Shown: in pieces, positions 8,153 through 17,186 of the stretch
Numbering within the stretch: position 1 is the stretch's first letter
How the letters are laid out: every line of letters starts with the position of its first letter
Assembly: GCA_017656265.1 (NCBI GenBank)
Contig: JACDOD010000017.1
Coordinates: 1-51,732 of the forward strand
Length of the DNA stretch: 51,732 bases
Origin: Bacillaceae bacterium
GTDB lineage: Bacteria; Bacillota; Bacilli; Bacillales; Alkalibacillaceae
Direction of reading: 5' to 3'
Made by a program: the position numbers and the translations under genes
The notes under the pieces: generated by a model
Told to the model about the DNA's origin: nothing
Databases searched by the model: none
The model's input: only the letters and a program-made list of their open reading frames with translations

Positions 8153-8280
8153 ATGAAAACCCCTTTGAACCCTTGATATGACAGCGTTTGTAACATTTGA
8201 AAAGTTTTTGTAATAAAACTGAAATTTTTGTAAAGCAATCCCCACAAAAACCCCTTTATGTACGTATACTATAGTAATTG
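8153..8280 (+). promoter_or_regulatory. Candidate sigI promoter region with repeated C-rich motif
   Basis: The motif AAAACCCCTTT occurs at 8154-8164 and again at 8247-8257. The second copy lies just ahead of ACGTATACTATAG and the sigI ribosome site. SigI promoters are known to use a C-rich -35 element, so autoregulation is plausible. I cannot fix the -10 element, and a sigma-A promoter is not obvious either. Confidence 0.35.
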
Positions 8281-8294
8281 GAGGTGAGCAAGGG

Positions 8295-9035
8295 TTGATC
8301 AAGCGTCTCTTCAAAAAGGGGAAGGAGAACTTCCTGGAAGAGCAGGTGTTAGCTGCTCAGAATGGGGACGAACAAACCCGTCATCATCTCCTGGAAAAAT
8401 ACCGGCCGTTTATTGCCAAGAATGTATCAGAAGTTTGCAAAAGGTATATCGATCCGGATAGAGATGATGAATTCAGCATCGGCTTAATGGCCTTTAATGA
8501 AGCAATCGATTCCTTTTCTAAAGAAAAGGGAAGTTCTTTTTTATCCTTTGCAAAATTGGTGGTTAAACGTAAAGTGATTGACTATTTGCGCAGTGAACAG
8601 AATCAGCCGGCTGCGGTCTCCCTCGATGAAGAAATTCAAGACGAAGAACAGATGGAAAATCCAAATGAAGTAAAAATTTCCAGGGAACGCTTTGCACAGG
8701 AAACAGATGCCTGGCATCGAAAAGAGGAAATCCTGGAGTTTCGGGAAAAGCTCAGAGCCTACAAAATTTCCTTTGAGGAACTGATTGAAATATCACCGAA
8801 ACATCAGGATGCGAGGGAATCAGCGATGGAAGTGGCACGAATAATCTATGAAACTCCATCTCTACGTGAATATGTTCAAGAGAAAAAAAGGCTGCCAATG
8901 AAGGAATTAATCAATTATGTCAGTGTCAGTAAAAAAACGTTAGAGCGAAACCGAAAATACATTTTAGCAATATTTATCATACTTAGTGAGGATTACATGT
9001 ATTTGAAGGAGTATATAAAGGGGGTGAAGGTATGA
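8295..9035 (+). CDS. sigI: RNA polymerase sigma factor SigI
   Basis: A 246-aa alternative sigma factor of the heat and wall-stress SigI group. Region 2 is visible as RPFIAKNVSEVCKRYIDPDR with the following IGLMAFNEAIDSF and SFAKLVVKRKVIDYLR. The C-terminal DNA-binding part includes LPMKELINYVSVSKKTLERN. It starts at TTG 8295 after TGGAGGTGAGC. The stop overlaps the rsgI start by four bases (ATGA), the usual sigI-rsgI arrangement. Partner control by RsgI is established for the family. Confidence 0.93.
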   Translation: MIKRLFKKGKENFLEEQVLAAQNGDEQTRHHLLEKYRPFIAKNVSEVCKRYIDPDRDDEFSIGLMAFNEAIDSFSKEKGSSFLSFAKLVVKRKVIDYLRSEQNQPAAVSLDEEIQDEEQMENPNEVKISRERFAQETDAWHRKEEILEFREKLRAYKISFEELIEISPKHQDARESAMEVARIIYETPSLREYVQEKKRLPMKELINYVSVSKKTLERNRKYILAIFIILSEDYMYLKEYIKGVKV

Positions 9036-10393
9036 AAAAGGGGATTGTCATGGAGAAGAAGGACCAGTACGTAGTGGTCATGTCCCATGATGGTACTTTT
9101 TATAAGGCTAAACCGATTCCGGGATGTGATATTGGGGAAGAAATACAGTTTGAACCAATCATAGAACCTGTATCAACAAGATCAGCAGGACCATCGCTTT
9201 TTCATACTTTCTTTAACAAGCGCTTGATTGCAGCTGTAGCAGTTCTATTGCTTGCCCTCTTCCCGGTCTTCTCTTGGTACAGCTCAACGAAAGCTTATGC
9301 CTATGTTAGCATCGATATAAATCCAAGCATTGAAATGACGGTGAATAAAAAGCTGGAAGTGCTCGAATTAACACCCATCAATGACTCAGCCAGAGAATTG
9401 ATAGAAAAGCTGGACGATTGGGAGGGGCAAACTGTAGAAAAGGTAACATTTGACATCATTGAAATAAGCAAGCAAGAAGGCATGATGGAAGGAAGAAGTG
9501 TTTTAATAGGTGTCAGTTATCTGAAAGAAGTAAACGGAAATTTGACAGAAAAAATCGAAACGTTTTTACAGGAAAGAGAAGAAGATGTCCCGATTGCAGC
9601 TTTTGAAGTTCCAGAAAATATTCGAGAACAGGCTAAAGAAGAAAAAGTATCCATGAATTATCTGATGGCTGAAAAAATTGTAAAAGAGAAGAAATTAACA
9701 AAAGAAAACGATGATGAGGAAAAAGATAAAGGCGCCACTTCTCAGAATGCAGAGGTTGAGCATGACATCCCTCAGACCATTTTAAAACATCTCGACGAAC
9801 AGGAAAAACAAATTTTAGAGAAGTATTTCTACGAAGTAACGAAAGAAATTCCACCCGGTTGGAAGAAGAAACTGGAAGAGAGGGAATTGCCGCCTGGACT
9901 CCAGAAAAAGCTGGAGGATCAAGCAGAAAAAATGATCCCGGATCAAAACGGGCAAACCGGTGACGAATTGGACTCAGAAGATCAGAAGCATCCCGGTTTT
10001 GAGCTCCCGCCTGGGCTAAAAAAGAAACTGGATGATGATGCCGAGGAAATTGAGGAGATGTTAAAGGATCTCCCTCCAGGAATCAGAAAGAAATTTCCTG
10101 AAGACATAAATGATCTGGAAGATTTTCTCGAAGATTTGCCTCAGGAGTTTCGTGATAAGTTTCTGAATGAACAAATGAATTGGCCTCCGGGGCTTCAAAA
10201 GAAATTTGAGGATGAAATGAAAAGTTGGTCTCCCGATCTTCATAAGAAATTTGAGGATGAAATAAAAAGCTGGCCCCCTGGCCTTCAAAAAAAATTCTGG
10301 GATGAAAAGGAAGATAGGAAATCTGAATTTTTTAAGCATGATAAAAAGGACAGAACTCCCCCTGGACATCAGAAAAAGGAACACAAGGACTGA
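9032..10393 (+). CDS. rsgI: Anti-sigma-I factor RsgI with PPG-rich C-terminal repeats
   Basis: A 453-aa single-pass membrane protein. Residues 1-45 form the cytosolic anti-sigma domain; one helix lies at about 64-84. The conserved extracellular segment AYVSIDINPSIEMTVNKKLE starts near residue 90 and includes the Asn-Pro site at which RsgI proteins are reported to self-cleave. From about residue 270 the protein is low-complexity, with repeated PPG(L/I/W)xKK(L/F) motifs about every 14-35 residues. There is no carbohydrate-binding or enzyme domain, unlike clostridial RsgI. It is longer than B. subtilis RsgI (381 aa as I recall) because of the repeats. Confidence 0.9.
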   Translation: MKKGIVMEKKDQYVVVMSHDGTFYKAKPIPGCDIGEEIQFEPIIEPVSTRSAGPSLFHTFFNKRLIAAVAVLLLALFPVFSWYSSTKAYAYVSIDINPSIEMTVNKKLEVLELTPINDSARELIEKLDDWEGQTVEKVTFDIIEISKQEGMMEGRSVLIGVSYLKEVNGNLTEKIETFLQEREEDVPIAAFEVPENIREQAKEEKVSMNYLMAEKIVKEKKLTKENDDEEKDKGATSQNAEVEHDIPQTILKHLDEQEKQILEKYFYEVTKEIPPGWKKKLEERELPPGLQKKLEDQAEKMIPDQNGQTGDELDSEDQKHPGFELPPGLKKKLDDDAEEIEEMLKDLPPGIRKKFPEDINDLEDFLEDLPQEFRDKFLNEQMNWPPGLQKKFEDEMKSWSPDLHKKFEDEIKSWPPGLQKKFWDEKEDRKSEFFKHDKKDRTPPGHQKKEHKD

Positions 10394-10401
10394 ATCAAGA
10401 G

Positions 10402-10882
10402 GCTGGGACAAAACTGCATAAAGGAATATAATATCCGAACTACATTCAATCGTTACATGAATGAGTTCGGATTTTTTTTGCTCTGAAAGATAAAAGGTAT
10501 AAAATGTGAGCCTTTTTCAATTGAGAGAAGTGTTGTCTAGCTGCAGCGCCCAGCCCCTCGAGCGGCTTCGGTCCCCCTGCGGCGGCAACAGCCTCCTCGG
10601 TGGTCCTCCAGCCGTTTTCGGGGCTAAGCGGGGCGCTTCCGCTTTTCTTTTCAACATGCTTCGCTTTCCGCGGGCACGGCCTCAACTTCCTCGACAACTC
10701 ATTCTTCGTTGTCTGCGGGATTTTCGGCTCGTGCTGTTCCCGCGACGCACAGGACGTGCTAGTGTCGACGTTGGCCACAGGACGTGGCCGGTTTTAGTCG
10801 ACTAGGAGTCTCGCATGTTGACTCTGCAAATTTCTTTGCAAAATTGTTCGTCATTTCCACCGTTCATTTCTTTTGTCCCAGC
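10402..10882. repeat. Dispersed GC-rich repeat with 12-bp terminal inverted repeats
   Basis: The left end GCTGGGACAAAA (10402-10413) is the exact reverse complement of the right end TTTTGTCCCAGC (10871-10882). Inside are a terminator (10433-10479), a CTAGCTGCAGCGCC...GGGGCGCTTCCGC block and a second block with CACAGGACGTG palindromes. Related copies occur at 15628-16127, 46870-47158 (inverted) and, as a short end, 51210. It has higher GC than its surroundings and no credible gene. The rest of the gap to 10995 is a promoter region. Confidence 0.8.
10433..10479 (+). terminator. Terminator after rsgI, inside the repeat
   Basis: ATCCGAAC (10433-10440) and CATTCA (10443-10448) pair with TGAATG (10458-10463) and GTTCGGAT (10465-10472). 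A run of eight T follows. Confidence 0.85.
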
Positions 10883-10937
10883 TTATTTTTTATCATTCCC
10901 TTTGGTTAATATTTCCTCTGTCCCCCCGATATTATAA

Positions 10938-10965
10938 TTACAGACTGGGATGTTCATAGTATAAT
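10938..10965 (+). promoter_or_regulatory. Candidate promoter of the ABC-2 exporter operon
   Basis: TTACAG (10938-10943), a 16-bp spacer and TATAAT (10960-10965) lie about 30 bp ahead of the first gene. The -10 element is perfect and the -35 is weak. Confidence 0.5.
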
Positions 10966-10995
10966 GAAAGGGAATTTGGATAAGGGGGAAAGAGG

Positions 10996-12564
10996 ATGAA
11001 TGACACCAATGGAAGCCTGAAGAAACAAAAAAACATTGGACTTATTGCATTAATTGCCGCATTGGTCATTGTTTTTTCCGGGGGAACCGGTTTATACGCT
11101 TATCAATATTTTTTAAATAAAAACCCGATGATTCAATATTTAAAAGCAGAGAAACATACGTTTGAATCGATGTTTGATTATTATGAGACTTATAGAGGGA
11201 CATTCAATGAGTTCAATGATAGATTTATGACCGAACCATATGAATCCAGCATCGCGATTTCAGCTGATTTTAGCATTGATTCTGATCAGCTTCGTCAAAA
11301 TTTGGAGTATAACATGATCAGAGGCATTTTTTCAGCTGCGAAACTAAATCTGCATGAAAAATATAGTCCAGCTACAAAAGAAGTATATACCGGCGCAGAA
11401 TTAGTTTTGCAGGGAGCAAATCTATTTGATGCCCAGTTCTATCAAAATGAAACAACCAGTGCTCTGCAAATACCAATGTTATATGACAAATATTTTACTC
11501 TGGAGAATAACAAGCTTGGGGAATTCATCCGGAATATAGAAGGATCAAATGAATTAGAAATTGAAGAAATTCCGAATATTGTTGACATGCAGCAGACAGG
11601 CATGACTGTTAGGGAACTGAAAGAAATCGCCCTGGACTATTTAAACGTGATGGGCGAACATATAGGAGAAGATCATTTCACTGTCACAGAAGACGCAGTG
11701 TATCAGGGGGAGACTTATCATAAAATCTCCTTGTCACTGACAGAAGAAGAAGTCAAACGGATTTTACGTGATTTATTAGAAACCTTAAAGGAAGACGATC
11801 GAATCTGGGGCTTCTACACCATTTTTCCATCTGAACGGGCTTTGATCAGAGATGGCATGGTTGAAATGATTCATCAGATAGAAAGCTTAGAACTGTCTGA
11901 TGGACTAACCATTGACGCTTATCTGGATGGAGAGCAAGTTAAGTACAGGGTTGCAGAAATCGAAGGTGTTAAGATTACTTTAGCAACAGAAGTAAATAAA
12001 AATGATCAATATGAACTGGTACTTACCCTCGATGCAACGTCAGATGTTTTTGAGGAACCTGGAATGATTCAGTATCGTGAATCAGGCCAGCCAAATGAAG
12101 GAGGCTATCACGTTAGCCGGAAGTTCTCATTCAAGGAACCATATGTTGAACAGGAGACAATGGTATTTACTGTGGAAAACGACTATTATGACAATCAAGA
12201 GAGCAAGACAGCCTTTGAATTAACAATGAACGGACCTGAATTTCAGGACTCGCCAAAAATCAGCGGCTATATTCAGGAACAGCTCGAAGATTACAGGGAT
12301 GAGCAGGCCAGTCTGAATATGGAAATTGGGTTTAATATCGACTTTAATGATCCGATGTTTATGCCTGGAATCCTTGAAGTCATCATTAATGCTGAAACAG
12401 ATGTTACATTTACCAATGACCTCGAATTTCCTCAATTAAAGGAACGGGATACTGTAAATCTCATGAATCTGTCACCGGATGAAGGGGAAGAACTGTTATT
12501 CGAAATGGAACAAAACGCAGAACGGTATTTTAAATCCCTATTTGGCAATTTTGGATTATTTTAA
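10996..12564 (+). CDS. Membrane-anchored extracellular protein of an ABC exporter operon
   Basis: A 522-aa protein I cannot assign to a characterised family. A short cytosolic start is followed by one membrane helix (about 14-36) and about 480 residues of extracellular, acidic, beta-strand-like sequence with no cysteines. The predicted topology is N-in/C-out. It starts at ATG 10996 behind AAGGGGGAAAGAGG. Two ABC-2 permeases and an ATPase follow closely, so it is probably an accessory or substrate-binding partner of that exporter. Function inferred only from context. Confidence 0.7.
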   Translation: MNDTNGSLKKQKNIGLIALIAALVIVFSGGTGLYAYQYFLNKNPMIQYLKAEKHTFESMFDYYETYRGTFNEFNDRFMTEPYESSIAISADFSIDSDQLRQNLEYNMIRGIFSAAKLNLHEKYSPATKEVYTGAELVLQGANLFDAQFYQNETTSALQIPMLYDKYFTLENNKLGEFIRNIEGSNELEIEEIPNIVDMQQTGMTVRELKEIALDYLNVMGEHIGEDHFTVTEDAVYQGETYHKISLSLTEEEVKRILRDLLETLKEDDRIWGFYTIFPSERALIRDGMVEMIHQIESLELSDGLTIDAYLDGEQVKYRVAEIEGVKITLATEVNKNDQYELVLTLDATSDVFEEPGMIQYRESGQPNEGGYHVSRKFSFKEPYVEQETMVFTVENDYYDNQESKTAFELTMNGPEFQDSPKISGYIQEQLEDYRDEQASLNMEIGFNIDFNDPMFMPGILEVIINAETDVTFTNDLEFPQLKERDTVNLMNLSPDEGEELLFEMEQNAERYFKSLFGNFGLF

Positions 12565-12584
12565 AATGAAAGGAGTGAGCCGGT

Positions 12585-13808
12585 GTGATTTATGCATTGT
12601 TTCGGTATAGATGGAAAAACATCATGCACCAGCCGCTCCTTTTTCTCATGGTGATGTTTTTTCCATACATACTATTAGGGATGATCGGGTTTGGTCTCTC
12701 CCATTTTTTTCAGCAGCAAACTGAAAACATTGGGGTGGCTGTTATTGATCAGGACCAGACCATGGAAACCAAAGCCCTGCTCAGTCAGCTTTCAAAAGAA
12801 GGAGCTCTCGGCGAGTCCCTTTCCCTTATTTCTATGGGAGATAGACAGGCCATGAAGGCTATGGAAGACGGGGAAATAACGGCGATTGTGACGATACCTG
12901 AGGGATTTACGGGTGATTTGCGTTCAGGAACGAATACTCCGATCGAAGTAATGACCAGTTCACAGTATCCACTGTCATCGAGCATGGTTACCATTTTATT
13001 GGAGAGTGGTGCCAGGTATATTTCGGCAGCGCAGAGTGGGGTCAACACAGTCTATCATTTACATATTAAGGATCTGGCTTCAAAGGAAGAGAGAAGCAAG
13101 CTGTTGCAGCAGGTGATTATTCAGTTTACGCTATTTGCTTTAAACCGCAATCAATTATTTGAAACAGAGGAAATTCATCAGGGCAGCAGTATAGGCTGGA
13201 AGTATCACGGAGTTATTGCATTCCTGGTGACCGGATTTCTTCTAAGTTCCATCATTTTTTCGATGGTTAGCAAAGAAAAGATGGACCAAACCATCCAGGA
13301 ACGTCTTAGATCCATGGATGTCAGAACATCTGTGTTGATCATCAGTCAATTTTTCCTTTACGTATCGTTTTTTACAATCCAGCTTGTCCTTGCTGCTTTT
13401 CTATTGTCAGTATTTCTTTCAATGGATTGGCTCTTTAGTTTCCCGGCAATGTTCACGTATGCAGGATTCGTATTGTTCACAGCGTCTATGCTGTCTTTAA
13501 CTGATAGTATGTTTGGAAACCGAAGTGCGGGTTCAGCTTTATTGGCTGCAGTTTTTGGTCTGGGCAGTCTGGTGAGTGGTGTCTGGATGCCTGATGTGTA
13601 CTTGCCTGAAGGGATGTCCGCTATAAGCCAGTATGTCCCATTTTACTGGTTTTATCATTCCTTTGAAACAATACTCACAGCTTCCGGGTGGCCAATTGCG
13701 GAGTGGAGCGGCATGATGGTGCTTGCGGTACTGATATTGATAATGGCTCTTGCAGCTGGAAAAATAAAGGAGGGAAAACATGATTCCATATCTTTCCCTT
13801 CTCCTTAA
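12585..13808 (+). CDS. ABC-2 type permease, subunit 1
   Basis: A 407-aa membrane protein of the ABC-2 class. One helix near the N-terminus (FLMVMFFPYILLGMIGFGL) is followed by an extracellular loop of about 170 residues (IGVAVIDQDQTMETKALLSQ on), then five helices in the last 200 residues. This layout is that of YhgE/DrrB-like exporters. GTG start at 12585 after AAAGGAG. Its end overlaps the next permease by 29 bases, indicating coupling. Confidence 0.82.
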   Translation: MIYALFRYRWKNIMHQPLLFLMVMFFPYILLGMIGFGLSHFFQQQTENIGVAVIDQDQTMETKALLSQLSKEGALGESLSLISMGDRQAMKAMEDGEITAIVTIPEGFTGDLRSGTNTPIEVMTSSQYPLSSSMVTILLESGARYISAAQSGVNTVYHLHIKDLASKEERSKLLQQVIIQFTLFALNRNQLFETEEIHQGSSIGWKYHGVIAFLVTGFLLSSIIFSMVSKEKMDQTIQERLRSMDVRTSVLIISQFFLYVSFFTIQLVLAAFLLSVFLSMDWLFSFPAMFTYAGFVLFTASMLSLTDSMFGNRSAGSALLAAVFGLGSLVSGVWMPDVYLPEGMSAISQYVPFYWFYHSFETILTASGWPIAEWSGMMVLAVLILIMALAAGKIKEGKHDSISFPSP

Positions 13809-14835
13809 ACTAGTATTCACAAATAAATGGAAACTGTTATTTTCCGTAATCACCCCATTTATTGTATTGTTTTTGATGGTACCAGTGATTTCAAGTGCAT
13901 TTGAAAAAAGTGTAATTCCCATCGCCTGGATTGACGAGGATGGATCGGATTATTCCGCCATTATCCGTGGCCGTGTTGACGAATATGAACGCCTGAAAAT
14001 AGTGGATATGACCAGATCTGAAGCATTCCGGGCTATTCAAAAGGGTGAACTTGAGGGCGGTTTTGTTATCAGAAACGGTTTTCAGAAGCAGGTTAAACAG
14101 GGCAACATAGCCGAAACGATCGAATGGCTCCGTTCAGAAGGGTCTGTTTTTGACACATTTGCCAAAGAAAACGTTGCTAGTGAAGTCATGCGGCTGGCCG
14201 TAAATAGTCAGGCAGCCAATGAGGTACAGCGTTTAAAGGAGGAAGAAGATTCTCAGAACTGGAATCATTATTTTGAACACGCCGACAGCTATTGGGAACC
14301 GGAACCATTGTTTCAAATGAACTTTCAAACTTATCATATTGAGAAAAGCAAATCCTCCAGGGTTATACCCTTGTCTTTAATGGGGATTACTTCCTTTGGT
14401 TTCTGGTATGCCTGGGTGCTTGCCTCCATTGCCCTTTTGCCTGTGTTTCAAATGCGGAAAAATGACATCCTTTCCCGTTTGTCCATTGTAAGTGGAAATT
14501 TATCTAGATTATATCTTGTTCTTTTTTTGGGGACTGTGGTATTGGCAATAGGATTATGGGGGATATGGCTGCTTGTGCTAGTCTGGCTGTTCGATGTACT
14601 GAACACGGAATTTTTTACAATGGGGATACAGTCGGTATGGGCGCTAATGGGTGCAATATTACTCACCTATATGAGCATGTTTATATTTAGAGAACGGAAT
14701 GGGTATGTTTTATTCATCATCGTTTTTTCCCTTGTATCATTTTCGGTTTCTTCCCTGTACCTTGTTTCAGGAGGGACAGGATGGTGGTATTATCTCATGC
14801 CACATACGTGGCTGTATGAAATCATGTACCGGTAA
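13780..14835 (+). CDS. ABC-2 type permease, subunit 2
   Basis: A 351-aa paralogue in layout of the preceding permease: helix at about 15-38, extracellular loop (IPIAWIDEDGSDYSAIIRGR on), then about five helices from residue 200. The ATG at 13780 follows AAGGAGGG, although it lies inside the previous gene. Two different permeases plus one ATPase suggest a heterodimeric membrane channel. Confidence 0.82.
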   Translation: MIPYLSLLLKLVFTNKWKLLFSVITPFIVLFLMVPVISSAFEKSVIPIAWIDEDGSDYSAIIRGRVDEYERLKIVDMTRSEAFRAIQKGELEGGFVIRNGFQKQVKQGNIAETIEWLRSEGSVFDTFAKENVASEVMRLAVNSQAANEVQRLKEEEDSQNWNHYFEHADSYWEPEPLFQMNFQTYHIEKSKSSRVIPLSLMGITSFGFWYAWVLASIALLPVFQMRKNDILSRLSIVSGNLSRLYLVLFLGTVVLAIGLWGIWLLVLVWLFDVLNTEFFTMGIQSVWALMGAILLTYMSMFIFRERNGYVLFIIVFSLVSFSVSSLYLVSGGTGWWYYLMPHTWLYEIMYR

Positions 14836-14850
14836 AGTGAGGAATGAAAA

Positions 14851-15576
14851 TTGCTAACCTTTAATCAAGTCGATAAATATGCGAAACATCACCATATATT
14901 AAAAGGGATCTCCCTCGAAATAGCCTCTGGTGAAGCGATTGGGATTGTTGGGCCAAACGGGGCAGGGAAGTCAACCTTTTTAAAATTGGCAGCATCTGTT
15001 CTATTTCCAGACCATGGACAGATCCATTTTCAGGGGGAGCCTTATATCAAATCATTGAAAACCCTTCGCCAGCATATCGGATATATTCCGCAGAACATCG
15101 CCCTGTTTGAAGAATTGTCCGTAAAAGACCAACTGACGTTCTGGAAAAAAGCAGCTAAAAAAAAGGGTTCCAGGGTTTTTATCGACGAGATGATTCATGT
15201 ACTGGGCCTGGATCAAGTCATGTCTAAAAAAGTACGGGAGCTTTCCGGTGGATGGAAGCGAAAGGTGAATGTCGCAACCGGGCTGCTGCATGATCCTGAC
15301 ATTATTTTACTGGATGAACCAACAGCTGGAATGGACCTTGCAGCCAAACACGATTTGCTGAAATGGCTTAATCAGCTCCATCAGCATGGAAAAACGATTC
15401 TCATCATCAGTCATGATTGGAATGTGATCAATCGTTTATGCAACAGAATTCTTATTTTTCAGGATGGACAATTACGGTTTGATGGACGAACTGAAGATGT
15501 ACAGGCATTTAACTCGACCTTACGCGAAGAAACGGATCAGGAATTAAAAAAGATTTTAGCTGAACAAAACCTGTAG
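14851..15576 (+). CDS. ABC transporter ATP-binding protein of the ABC-2 exporter
   Basis: A 241-aa single ATPase domain. Walker A is GPNGAGKST (residues 34-42), the Q-loop lies in YIPQNIALFEE, the signature is LSGGW (LSGGWKRK), Walker B is IILLDEPTAGMD, and the switch histidine is in ISHDW. The signature ends in Trp instead of Gln, a common variant in this class. TTG start at 14851 with a weak TGAGGA site. It is the last gene of the four-gene operon and energises the two permeases. The cargo is unknown. Confidence 0.9.
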   Translation: MLTFNQVDKYAKHHHILKGISLEIASGEAIGIVGPNGAGKSTFLKLAASVLFPDHGQIHFQGEPYIKSLKTLRQHIGYIPQNIALFEELSVKDQLTFWKKAAKKKGSRVFIDEMIHVLGLDQVMSKKVRELSGGWKRKVNVATGLLHDPDIILLDEPTAGMDLAAKHDLLKWLNQLHQHGKTILIISHDWNVINRLCNRILIFQDGQLRFDGRTEDVQAFNSTLREETDQELKKILAEQNL

Positions 15577-15627
15577 ATAGAGGGTCCTTCATAATGCAGC
15601 TGAAAGGCAGAGAAGGGACAAGATGAG

Positions 15628-16127
15628 GCTGGGACGAAACTACACAAAGGAATGAATATTAACTACATTCAATAGTCACATGAATGAGTTCGGATTTTTA
15701 TGCTTGACTTCGTCAACATGCTTCGCTTTCCGTGGGCACGGCCTCAACTTCCTCGACAACTCATTCTTCGTTGTCTGCGGGATTTTCGGCTCGTACTGTT
15801 CCCACAGGAGTCTCGCATGTTGACTACGCAATTTCTCAAAATTGTTCGTCTTTCCTCCGTTCATTCTTTTTTGTCCGAGGCTCATTTTTTAAACGCAACC
15901 AACAGCTCGCTTTCTGTGTCGCGGCTTAGGGATTCCGATAACTCATTCTTCTGTCTTTAGGGATTTTCGGCTTGTGCTGTTCCCGCGACGCACAGGACGT
16001 GCTAGTGTCGACGTTGGCCACAGGATGTGGCCGGTTTTAGTCGACCAGGAGTCCCGCGTGTTGACTGCGTAAATGTTTCTTTAACCCGTTTGTTCATCTT
16101 TTTCATCGTTCATTCCTTTTTGTCCCA
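15628..16127. repeat. Second copy of the dispersed GC-rich repeat, composite
   Basis: It opens with GCTGGGACGAAA (15628) and ends with TTTTTGTCCCA (16127). The stretch to about 15880 parallels the copy at 10402 but lacks its first GC-rich block; an internal end (TTTTTTGTCCGAGGCT) is followed by a second partial copy containing the CACAGGACGTG palindromes. It looks like one repeat joined to another. Of the gap 15577-16414, the rest holds a doubtful small ORF (16235). Confidence 0.75.
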
Positions 16128-16234
16128 CCCTTATGTTTTACAGCAGTTTCACAAACGTTTACATTTTTTCACTCGATCAAACTAGACATCGCAAAATATT
16201 TTCCTTTACCATAAGGGTACATCAGTAATTGTTG

Positions 16235-16321
16235 ATGAACAGTGCTAAGAAAAAAGAACACAAACACCGTATAATTCGTAAGAAACCGGAAATGAGAAAG
16301 AAAATGATCCAGGCTGCATAA
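16235..16321 (+). CDS. Possible 28-aa basic peptide
   Basis: ATG at 16235 encodes a lysine- and arginine-rich peptide (MNSAKKKEHKHRIIRKKPEM and eight more residues). There is no clear ribosome site, so this may be chance or the remnant of a larger gene. Confidence 0.2.
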   Translation: MNSAKKKEHKHRIIRKKPEMRKKMIQAA

Positions 16322-16414
16322 TGATGTATAAAAAATATTTAAAGCTTATGGATTAGCCCGATTTTCTGAACAAAAACAATAAAAATTTTACCCGTTAAGG
16401 AGTGATGGGAAAAC

Positions 16415-17137
16415 ATGTTGAAGGGTCAGAGTGCCATTATAACGGGAGCTTCACGGGGAATAGGTAAAGAAATTGCTAAAAAGTTTGCTGACCAGGGTGT
16501 GAAATTGTCCATAATGGGAAGCTCTGAACAAATTTATAAAACGAAACAGGAACTTGAAAATGAGGGTGTTGAGCATGTTCTTGCCTTTCGGGCAGATGTG
16601 AGCAAGGAAAATGATGTGGATCATGTCGTCGAGGCTACCAGAAGTGCCTATGGAACGGTTGATATTCTTGTGAATAATGCCGGTATTGGTCTGTTTAAGG
16701 CGGTGGAAGATGTAACCGTTGAAGAATGGAGAAAACTTTTTGAAGTGAATGTTCAGGGTGTATTTCTATGTACGAAAAAGGTTCTTCCTATTATGAAAAA
16801 GCAGAGATTTGGAACCATTATTACCGTTTCTTCCGACGTTGGCAGGTACACGATTCCAAATGGTTCCCTATACACTTCCACCAAATACGCCGTACAGGGT
16901 TTTATGGGTTCGCTTATTCAGGAAGTCCGTGAATATGGCATTCGGGCAGGTACGATAAATCCTGGAATGGTGGACACATACTTTAACGATTCGACTCAAG
17001 GTGATCCGGAGAAAAAAGACTGGCTGAAGGTAGAAGATATTGCAGAAGCAGTGGTGTATATGGCAAGTGCTCCAAAGCATATGCTGATCGACGAGCTTCA
17101 GCTGCACCCGCTCATTCAAAACTATCCCCGTCCATGA
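16415..17137 (+). CDS. SDR family NAD(P)-dependent oxidoreductase
   Basis: A 240-aa classical short-chain dehydrogenase. The cofactor motif TGASRGIG lies at residues 10-17 and NNAG at 87-90. The catalytic Ser139/140, Tyr153 and Lys157 are present (YTSTK). The closest generic annotation is a 3-oxoacyl-ACP reductase-like SDR, but the substrate cannot be read from the sequence. ATG 16415 follows AAGGAGTG. It is monocistronic, with a terminator at 17153. Confidence 0.88.
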   Translation: MLKGQSAIITGASRGIGKEIAKKFADQGVKLSIMGSSEQIYKTKQELENEGVEHVLAFRADVSKENDVDHVVEATRSAYGTVDILVNNAGIGLFKAVEDVTVEEWRKLFEVNVQGVFLCTKKVLPIMKKQRFGTIITVSSDVGRYTIPNGSLYTSTKYAVQGFMGSLIQEVREYGIRAGTINPGMVDTYFNDSTQGDPEKKDWLKVEDIAEAVVYMASAPKHMLIDELQLHPLIQNYPRP

Positions 17138-17152
17138 CATATACCCTAATAC

Positions 17153-17186
17153 AAGCCCTTGCATGTCCAGGCAGGGGCTTTAATAT
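17153..17186 (+). terminator. Terminator after the SDR gene
   Basis: AAGCCCTTGC (17153-17162) pairs with GCAGGGGCTT (17171-17180), followed by a T/A-rich tail. Confidence 0.7.

Noticed and set aside
10446-10805. Overlapping open frames on both strands in the GC-rich repeat
   Set aside because: They lie inside a dispersed non-coding repeat, have low-complexity translations, and similar frames recur in the other copies because the DNA is repeated.
13539-13922. 127-aa minus-strand open frame
   Set aside because: It runs antisense across the overlap of the two ABC-2 permease genes, which are well supported.
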